From Streptomyces nigra (lineage in GTDB: Bacteria; Actinomycetota; Actinomycetes; Streptomycetales; Streptomycetaceae): 64,000 nt of DNA. The position numbers and the translations under genes were made by a program. The notes beneath the pieces were generated by a model. The model made no database searches. It worked only from the letters and a program-made list of their open reading frames with translations, and was not told the origin of the DNA. The stretch is from NCBI RefSeq assembly GCF_003074055.1, contig NZ_CP029043.1, forward strand, positions 6,688,501 to 6,752,500, read 5' to 3'. The first letter of the stretch is position 1; each line of letters begins with the position of its first letter. Below, one piece after another: positions 59,079 through 64,000 of this stretch.

Positions 59079-59105
59079 CATGGCTACTATATCCATGGCT
59101 ACTAT
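59079..59105. promoter_or_regulatory. duplicated 12-bp box in MarR control region
   Basis: CATGGCTACTAT at 59079-59090 and again at 59094-59105, period 15 bp, in the most AT-rich stretch of the area. They cover the -35 and spacer of the proposed leaderless MarR promoter on the minus strand. Confidence 0.55.
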
Positions 59106-59120
59106 TTTCGGGAGAAGCCC

Positions 59121-59160
59121 CCTGGAGCAACCCGGAGCGGCCCGGAGCCCCCCGGAGCAA
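59121..59160. repeat. four tandem 10-bp repeats
   Basis: CCTGGAGCAA, CCCGGAGCGG, CCCGGAGCCC, CCCGGAGCAA: four contiguous 10-bp units, about one DNA helical turn each, between the MarR pair and the pirin gene. All units share GGAGC in the same phase. Confidence 0.75.
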
Positions 59161-59205
59161 CCCCCGCCACGCACCGCCGCTCGGCAAGACAGCCCGTACG
59201 ACGGA

Positions 59206-59235
59206 CTGACGGAGCGCCCCCGACGGGGTTAGTTT
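59206..59235 (+). promoter_or_regulatory. leaderless promoter of pirin gene
   Basis: CTGACG (59206-59211), 18 nt, TAGTTT (59230-59235). The ATG at 59243 follows after 7 nt and has no ribosome binding site. Confidence 0.5.
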
Positions 59236-59242
59236 GGGCGCC

Positions 59243-60208
59243 ATGAGCAATCTTGATCGCGAGGCGGTGCCCTCGGTCTGCGGCGGCCGCGGTTTCGTCG
59301 TCGCGGAGCCCGTCCGCGAACTCCTCAGCCCCCGGCGGGTACGGCTCGGAGAGTCCACCGAGGTCCGCCGCCTGCTGCCCAACCTGGGCCGGCGGATGGT
59401 CGGCGCCTGGTGCTTCGTCGACCACTACGGCCCCGACGACATCGCCGACGAGCCCGGGATGCAGGTGCCCCCGCATCCGCACATGGGTCTGCAGACGGTG
59501 AGCTGGCTGCACGAGGGCGAGGTGCTGCACCGCGACTCCACGGGCAGCCTTCAGACGATTCGACCGCGCGAGCTGGGCCTGATGACGTCCGGCAGGGCGA
59601 TCAGCCACTCGGAGGAGAGCCCGCGCTCGCACGCCCGCTTTCTGCACGGCGCCCAGCTCTGGGTCGCCCTGCCGGACGGCCATCGCCACACCGACCCGCA
59701 CTTCGAGCACCACGCCGACCTGCCGGTCGTCACGGCGCCGGGTCTGCGGGCCACGCTGATCCTGGGCGACCTCGACGGCGCACGATCACCCGGCACGGCG
59801 TACACCCCGATCGTGGGCGCCGACCTGGCGCTGAGCCGGGGTGCCGACGTACGCCTGCCGCTGGAGCCGGACTTCGAGTACGCCGTGCTGTCCATGTCCG
59901 GCGAGGCCCATGTGGACGGCGTGCCGGTGCTGCCGGGCTCGATGCTGTACCTCGGCTGCGGCCGCACCGAACTCCCGCTGCGCGCCGAGTCGGACGCGGC
60001 GCTGATGCTCCTCGGCGGCGAGCCGTTCGAGGAGGAACTCATCATGTTCTGGAACTGGATCGGCCGCACCCAGGAGGAGATCGAACAGGCCCGCCGCGAC
60101 TGGATGGAAGGCACCCGCTTCGGCGAGGTGAAGGGCTACGACGGAGACCCGCTCCCGGCCCCGAACCTGCCGGCGACGCCGCTGAAACCGCGGGGACGCG
60201 TGCGCTGA
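59243..60208 (+). CDS. pirin family protein
   Basis: 321 aa from ATG at 59243. Bicupin: the N-terminal cupin has VDHYGPDDIADEPGMQVPPH followed by PHPHMGLQTVSWLHEGEVLH, giving the His/Glu metal site (HPHMG...). SGRAISHSEESP and the C-terminal MLLGGEPFEEELIMFWNWIG are diagnostic. Bacterial pirins are quercetinases or modulators of central metabolism (pyruvate dehydrogenase, acyl-CoA dehydrogenase). It faces the MarR pair across a repeat-rich spacer and may be regulated by it. Confidence 0.93.
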   Translation: MSNLDREAVPSVCGGRGFVVAEPVRELLSPRRVRLGESTEVRRLLPNLGRRMVGAWCFVDHYGPDDIADEPGMQVPPHPHMGLQTVSWLHEGEVLHRDSTGSLQTIRPRELGLMTSGRAISHSEESPRSHARFLHGAQLWVALPDGHRHTDPHFEHHADLPVVTAPGLRATLILGDLDGARSPGTAYTPIVGADLALSRGADVRLPLEPDFEYAVLSMSGEAHVDGVPVLPGSMLYLGCGRTELPLRAESDAALMLLGGEPFEEELIMFWNWIGRTQEEIEQARRDWMEGTRFGEVKGYDGDPLPAPNLPATPLKPRGRVR

Positions 60209-60314
60209 CCGCGGCGTGAGTCTCGCTGCCGTACCGGACAGTCTGCCGAGAGGAAAGCGGCTCCAGGCCGGCGTCGAAACCGTGGGCGATCAGGGGATAC
60301 TCGCGATATTCGAA

Positions 60315-61016
60315 TTACCGTGCGGAGCGGTCGATCGGCTCCGGGTGTTCCAGGTGGGAGGCCAGGACCGCCGCCTGGACGCGGCGTTGGACGCCGAGCT
60401 TGGCCAGGAGGCGGGAGATGTGGTTCTTGACCGTCTTCTCCGAGAGGTAGAGCTTCTTGCCGATCTCGCGGTTGGTCAGGCCGTCGCCGATCAGGGCCAG
60501 GATGTCCCGCTCCCGGGGGGACAGGCCCTCGAGCTCCGGCGGGACGGACGGGGTCTCCACCGGGTCGGCGCGCAGCGAGCTCATCAGACGGGCCGTCGTC
60601 GCCGGGTCCAGCATGGACTGCCCGGAGGCGACCGTGCGGACCGCGGAGACCAGGTCGGAACCCCTGATCTGCTTGAGGACATAGCCCGAGGCGCCCGCCA
60701 TGATGGCGTCGAGCAGGGCCTCCTCGTCGTCGAACGACGTCAGCATCAGGCACGCCAGCTCCGGCATCCGACTGCGCAGCTCCCGGCAGACCGTGATGCC
60801 GTCGCCGTCCGGGAGCCGGACGTCCAGCACCGCCACATGCGGGCGCAGCGCCGGGCCCCGGACGAGCGCGTGTTCGACGGTGTCCGCGTCGCCGACCACC
60901 GAGATGTCCGGCTCGGCCTCGAGCAGATCCGTCAGGCCCCGTCGTACGACCTCATGATCGTCCAGGAGGAACACGCGGATCGGGTTCTGCTCCGTGAACG
61001 TTCCTGACTCGGTCAT
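60315..61016 (-). CDS. NarL/DevR-family response regulator
   Basis: 233 aa from ATG at 61016. Receiver domain with acidic pocket DD (19-20), phosphoacceptor Asp65 (VLDVRLPDGDG), Thr/Ser (LMLTSFDDEE) and Lys (GYVLKQIRG). The LuxR-type output domain LSPRERDILALIGDGLTNRE followed by LYLSEKTVKNHISRLLAKLG matches DevR/OsdR. No histidine kinase gene is in the window. Its neighbours (cyclic-nucleotide-binding protein, universal stress proteins, phosphoketolase) are typical of a DevR dormancy regulon, and DevR-like boxes occur upstream. Confidence 0.92.
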   Translation of the reverse strand: MTESGTFTEQNPIRVFLLDDHEVVRRGLTDLLEAEPDISVVGDADTVEHALVRGPALRPHVAVLDVRLPDGDGITVCRELRSRMPELACLMLTSFDDEEALLDAIMAGASGYVLKQIRGSDLVSAVRTVASGQSMLDPATTARLMSSLRADPVETPSVPPELEGLSPRERDILALIGDGLTNREIGKKLYLSEKTVKNHISRLLAKLGVQRRVQAAVLASHLEHPEPIDRSAR

Positions 61017-61102
61017 GACGCTTCCTTGATCCGACGGCACCCGGCGGCGGTCGGCACGACCGCTCTCCAACCGATCATCGCTCGCCGGGGCCGGATGCAC
61101 CA

Positions 61103-61116
61103 GGGCCGACCGGCCC
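61103..61116. promoter_or_regulatory. DevR-like box 1, upstream of response regulator gene
   Basis: GGGCC-GACC-GGCCC, a perfect 5-4-5 dyad, 87 bp before the response regulator start. The geometry matches the DevR box core of mycobacteria (GGGAC-N4-GTCCC). Possible autoregulation. Confidence 0.5.
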
Positions 61117-61142
61117 CGTCGGACACCACCCCCGGTCGCCGG

Positions 61143-61607
61143 TCAGACGGCGGTCCCGGCGCCGTAGGGGGCGTACAGGTCCAGCAGCCGCGAGCGCGCG
61201 CAGCGCAGGCGGTGGGCGAGGACGTCGCCGACCCACTGGGACACCGCCTGGCCGAGCGCCGGGTCCTCCCGGCACAGCGACCGTACGGCCCCGGCGTCGA
61301 ACTCGTACGCCCGCACCGGTGTCGTCGCCTCCGCGCCCAGGTGCCAGACATGCGGGGAGAACAGCCAGGACCAGCCGAGGAGTTCGTTGTGCCGCAGGCT
61401 CTCGATGACGACCGGGCGGCGGCCCGGCACCCGCATGTCCAGCTCGACGGTGCCGGTGCGGATGATCCAGAACCGGTCGGCCCGTGCGCCCTCCTCGAAG
61501 ATCCGCGCGCCCTGCGGGAAGGAGACCTCGCGGGCGAGGAGCATGAGTCGTTGCCGCTGCTCCGCGTCCAGGGCGCGCGTCATGCTGGGAGCAGGGGTGG
61601 TGATCAT
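61143..61607 (-). CDS. stand-alone cyclic nucleotide-binding domain protein
   Basis: 154 aa from ATG at 61607 with GGGAGG upstream. CRP-type beta-barrel: MLLAREVSFPQGARIFEEGA, DRFWIIRTGTVELDMRVPGR, SLRHNELLGWSWLFSPHVWH and RAYEFDAGAVRSLCREDPAL. There is no helix-turn-helix or other effector domain, and the phosphate-binding cassette is not canonical (ELLGWSW in place of GE-X-A), so it may bind another ligand. It lies between the response regulator and the universal stress proteins. Confidence 0.88.
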   Translation of the reverse strand: MITTPAPSMTRALDAEQRQRLMLLAREVSFPQGARIFEEGARADRFWIIRTGTVELDMRVPGRRPVVIESLRHNELLGWSWLFSPHVWHLGAEATTPVRAYEFDAGAVRSLCREDPALGQAVSQWVGDVLAHRLRCARSRLLDLYAPYGAGTAV

Positions 61608-61678
61608 GGCGTGCCTCCCGACGACGACCAGGGACTTTCCCCACTGCCAGCGTCCGCCCGCCGCCACCGGGGGCGCCA

Positions 61679-61692
61679 GGGCCGTTGGGCCC
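61679..61692. promoter_or_regulatory. DevR-like box 2
   Basis: GGGCC-GTTG-GGCCC, perfect 5-4-5 dyad, 72 bp upstream of the cyclic-nucleotide-binding gene start. Identical in 15 bp (AGGGCCGTTGGGCCC) to box 3. Confidence 0.6.
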
Positions 61693-61760
61693 CATCCCGC
61701 CGGCCGTCCGGCTCCCGTCGCTCCCGATGGAGGGGAACACGCCGATTGGGCGCCGCGGAA

Positions 61761-61774
61761 GGGCCGTTGGGCCC
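61761..61774. promoter_or_regulatory. DevR-like box 3
   Basis: GGGCC-GTTG-GGCCC again, 82 bp from box 2. An exact recurrence of a 15-bp sequence within one intergenic region, next to a DevR-type regulator, argues for a genuine binding site. Confidence 0.6.
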
Positions 61775-62086
61775 TGAAGCGCGGACCTTCGGCATCCGGC
61801 GGCGGCGCCCGGGACCCGTCAGGGTGAGGCAGGGCGGACGGCACCGGGCCCGCGCTCGCTCACCACAGGCCCCACCCGTCCGCCCCGGCCCCTCGCCGTG
61901 CCGACCGGGGGGAGAGGAGGTGCGGTGGGCCCGGCGCTGCCCACCGCACCGCCCGGCACGGTCCGGTTCCGGCTGCCGACGGTGGTCCGGACCGCCCGCG
62001 AGGACCGGGGGAGCGGCGCCCGGCTCAGGATTCGACCGTTGCCCGGACCGCCCGCGGGGCCCGGTGCCCGGTTCAGGAGGGGAGAC

Positions 62087-62911
62087 ATGACACGCACCGT
62101 CACGCTCTGTGTCACCGTCGGCTGCGACGGCTCCCGCGCGAGCCGCGCGGCGGCCGAGTGGGCGGCCCGCGAGGCCCGCATGCTCGGGCTGCCCCTGCAC
62201 CTGCTCCACGTCCGGGGGTCGGACCACCCCACCCGCACCGCCTGGCCATGTGACACCGCCGGCGCCCTCGCGGCCCGTCACCCGGGCCTCGCCATCCGCG
62301 CCGAGCAGTTCGCCGGGCAGCCCGCCGACGTGCTGGCCGACCTGGCGCGGGACGCCGCCCTGCTCGTCCTGGGCTCGCGCGCGCCCGGCCGGGTCGGGGG
62401 CTTCCTCGCCGGCTCGGTCGCCCACGCCGTCCTGGCCCGCACCGAACGGCCCGTCGTCCTCGTCCGGGAGGGCACCGGTCACCACGACGACACGGAGAGC
62501 CGTACGCCCGTCGTCCTCGGTCTCGACCTCGCTCACCCGGACGCGCGGCTCATCGGCTTCGCCTTCTCCGCGGCCGCCCGGCGCGGCACCACCCTGCGGA
62601 TCGTGCACGACGGGGATCACCGCCCCGAGGGCGAACCGCCCTCGGCCGGCCCCCGCCCCCGCACCCTGCGCCGGGCCCTCGCGCCCGGCGAGATCCTGCG
62701 GCCCTGGCGCGAGAAGCTGCCGGAGGTACCGGTCGCGGAGGAGGACCTGTGCGGCACACCCGGCGCCCATCTCGTCGACCTCTCCCGCGAGGCGTCCCTC
62801 GTCGTCATCGGCCGCCAGGTCCGCGACGGGTTCGGAGCCCGCCTCGGGCCGGTCGCCCACGCCGTCCTGCACCGGGCCACCGCCCCCGTCGCCGTGGTCC
62901 CCCACGTCTGA
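62087..62911 (+). CDS. universal stress protein (tandem UspA domains), first copy
   Basis: 274 aa, AGGAGGGGAG before the ATG. The first Usp domain opens TVTVGCDGSR-like and has the ATP loop LVLGSRAPGRVGGFLAGSVA (G-X2-G-X9-GS type). The second is shorter and degenerate (VVIGRQVRDGFGARLGPVAH). Usp proteins in DevR regulons bind ATP and slow metabolism in hypoxia. A second Usp gene follows after 28 bp. Confidence 0.9.
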   Translation: MTRTVTLCVTVGCDGSRASRAAAEWAAREARMLGLPLHLLHVRGSDHPTRTAWPCDTAGALAARHPGLAIRAEQFAGQPADVLADLARDAALLVLGSRAPGRVGGFLAGSVAHAVLARTERPVVLVREGTGHHDDTESRTPVVLGLDLAHPDARLIGFAFSAAARRGTTLRIVHDGDHRPEGEPPSAGPRPRTLRRALAPGEILRPWREKLPEVPVAEEDLCGTPGAHLVDLSREASLVVIGRQVRDGFGARLGPVAHAVLHRATAPVAVVPHV

Positions 62912-62939
62912 CCATCCCGTACCTGAGGAGCGCACCACC

Positions 62940-63812
62940 ATGAACCGACCGCTGCCCGTCGTCGTCGGTGTCGACGGCTCCGAGGCCGCCCTGCGTGCCG
63001 TCGACCGGGCCGCGGACGAGGCCGCGTCGCGCGGGGCGCCGCTACGGCTGGTGTACGCCTCCCGGTGGGGCCGGTACGAGGGCGCCGCCCTCGCCGGTGA
63101 CCTGGAGGGGCCGCCCGAGCGGGTGGACGCCGTCGAGATCGTGGACAGCGCCGCCCACCGCGCCCGCGCCCGGCACCCCGGGGTACCGCTCGCCATGGTC
63201 ACCGTCGCCGAGGAACCCGAGTACGTGCTGGTCCGCGAGAGCCGTACCGCCGCCCTGCTGGTGACCGGCAGCCGCGGGCGCGGCGGCATCGCCGAGGCGC
63301 TGCTGGGCTCGGTGAGTCTGACGGTCGCCGCCCACACGCACTGCCCGATGATCGTCGTCCGCCCCGAGCACGCCGACCGGGTCCGCCCGTACGGCCGTGT
63401 GGTCGTCGGTGTCGGCGACGGATCGGCGACCTCGGCCGCCGTGCGCTTCGCCGCCGAGGAGGCCCGCCCGCGGGGCGCGGTCCTGGAGGCCGTACGGGCC
63501 TGGCGGCAGCCCGCGCGCGAGACCCCGGACCCCTCGCCGGCCGTAGGGGACCACCCGCATGCGCATGAGCTGCGGGCCACCGAGGTACTGGACAAGGCGC
63601 TGTGCGACGTCCCGGCCGGTGTCGTCGCCCGGCGCCGCGCGGCCGAGGGGCACACCCGGACCGTCCTCGCGGACGCCTCGTACGCGGCCGACCTCCTGGT
63701 CGTCGGCGCCGAGCGGCGGCACCGGCCGTTCGGGCCGCACATCGGCCGGGTGGCGCACGGCGTGCTGCACCGATCGGCCTGCCCGGTCGCCGTCGTCCCC
63801 GGGCCGGAGTGA
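62940..63812 (+). CDS. universal stress protein (tandem UspA domains), second copy
   Basis: 290 aa with GAGGAG about 8 nt before the ATG. Two Usp domains: VVVGVDGSEAALRAVDRAAD with the ATP loop LLVTGSRGRGGIAEALLGSV, and VVVGVGDGSATSAAVRFAAE with LLVVGAERRHRPFGPHIGRV. The N-terminal domain keeps the canonical ATP-binding loop; the second is altered. Co-transcribed with the first Usp gene, and followed by the phosphoketolase start. Confidence 0.92.
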   Translation: MNRPLPVVVGVDGSEAALRAVDRAADEAASRGAPLRLVYASRWGRYEGAALAGDLEGPPERVDAVEIVDSAAHRARARHPGVPLAMVTVAEEPEYVLVRESRTAALLVTGSRGRGGIAEALLGSVSLTVAAHTHCPMIVVRPEHADRVRPYGRVVVGVGDGSATSAAVRFAAEEARPRGAVLEAVRAWRQPARETPDPSPAVGDHPHAHELRATEVLDKALCDVPAGVVARRRAAEGHTRTVLADASYAADLLVVGAERRHRPFGPHIGRVAHGVLHRSACPVAVVPGPE

Positions 63813-63818
63813 AATGCG

Positions 63819-63854
63819 AGGACAGGCGCACCCGTGCCAGGACAGGCGCACCCG
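63819..63854. repeat. 16-bp direct repeat before phosphoketolase gene
   Basis: AGGACAGGCGCACCCG at 63819-63834 and 63839-63854, period 20 bp (two helical turns), between the second Usp gene and the phosphoketolase start. It could be a paired binding site. Confidence 0.65.
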
Positions 63855-63926
63855 CGAGACAGCACCCCCACAGACCGCCCACGACCACCGCACCGCGAGC
63901 CGAACCGACGACCACGGAGACCTCTC

Positions 63927-64000
63927 ATGTCCCAGGTGGACCCTCACCGCTCCACGGCACTCTCCGACGACGAACTGCGCACGCTGGACGCGCACTGGCG
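63927..64000 (+). CDS. xfp: phosphoketolase, N-terminal fragment (continues outside window)
   Basis: Only the first 24 complete codons are visible: MSQVDPHRSTALSDDELRTL then DAHW. The LSDDELRTLDAHWR opening is the N-terminus of xylulose-5-phosphate/fructose-6-phosphate phosphoketolase, which makes acetyl phosphate. CACGGAG lies about 8 nt before the ATG. The position after universal stress genes fits a fermentative or dormancy block. Confidence 0.7.
   Translation, partial: MSQVDPHRSTALSDDELRTLDAHW

Larger units (their letters stand above)
61608..62086. other. 479-bp control region with DevR-like boxes
   Basis: No credible gene; antisense and forward open frames here have shadow codon bias. 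It carries two identical 14-bp dyads (61679-61692, 61761-61774), a GGGACTTT half-site near 61631-61638 and a degenerate copy near 61783-61794. It separates the leftward cyclic-nucleotide-binding gene from the rightward universal stress genes. Confidence 0.6.

Noticed and set aside
59121..59160. CRISPR-like array
   Set aside because: Units are contiguous 10-mers without spacers, and no cas gene is present anywhere in the window.
61604..63928. Long minus-strand frame opposite the Usp genes
   Set aside because: The plus-strand Usp domains are intact; the antisense frame has no recognisable protein features.

Overview
The window is high-GC chromosomal DNA from an actinomycete, almost certainly a Streptomyces. 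The grounds are third-position GC bias, many GTG starts, a gas-vesicle cluster in the Streptomyces order gvpOAFGJLSK, an egtABCD ergothioneine operon, SigR-type and ECF41-type promoters, and repeated leaderless promoters whose -10 box ends 6-8 nt before the start codon. I saw no rRNA, tRNA, CRISPR array, phage or intact insertion sequence. The layout fits a chromosome arm or its boundary: short operons and single genes for redox, stress and catabolism, many with their own regulator.

Layout. 1-2932: end of a LuxR regulator, an alpha/beta hydrolase and an SDR. 2954-7324: a LysR regulator divergent from sdhCAB (succinate dehydrogenase / fumarate reductase type), with a textbook T-N11-A palindrome between them. 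7433-10960: gas-vesicle genes, translationally coupled and read leftward. 11173-12854: olsB/olsA-like acyltransferases (ornithine lipid), followed by a short UvrA-like ATPase, an LLM flavin oxidoreductase, a HAD-like phosphatase and a dodecin. 17096-21493: egtABCD. 21807-24538: a PARG-like macrodomain protein, a PemK/MazF-like protein and an amidase. 24665-26139: an ECF41 (SigJ-type) sigma factor with its carboxymuconolactone-decarboxylase-like partner and a matching promoter. 26438-30318: a five-gene operon of largely unknown function (61-aa peptide, unknown protein, two paralogues, cytoplasmic serine hydrolase). 30380-34738: a secreted chymotrypsin-like protease with a chitin-binding tail, then furA-katG.

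34912-46135 holds small stress and metabolic genes: a hemerythrin, three SDRs, a GNAT, a phosphoribosyltransferase, a glucarate dehydratase, a MITE-like element, a secreted AMIN-like protein, a fructosamine kinase and a MmyB-type regulator/SDR pair. 46157-53272 covers a CoA transferase, a MarR gene with an apparent frameshift, an LLM oxidoreductase behind a MerR-type promoter, an FMN reductase/TetR divergent pair with twin operators, and pobA with an aromatic aldehyde dehydrogenase, which together would turn aromatic aldehydes into protocatechuate. 53397-57626: trxC-like thioredoxin with a SigR promoter, a disulfide reductase, a peptide deformylase and a PepSY membrane protein. 57698-60208: a TPR protein, two MarR-type regulators and a pirin. 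60315 to the end is a dormancy or hypoxia-like block: a DevR/NarL response regulator, a stand-alone cyclic-nucleotide-binding domain, two universal stress proteins and the start of a phosphoketolase, with three GGGCC-N4-GGCCC boxes in its control regions.

The strongest candidates for something undescribed are the 26438-30318 operon and the DevR-like box network at 61103-61774. Functions are assigned from motifs read by eye; no database search was possible.
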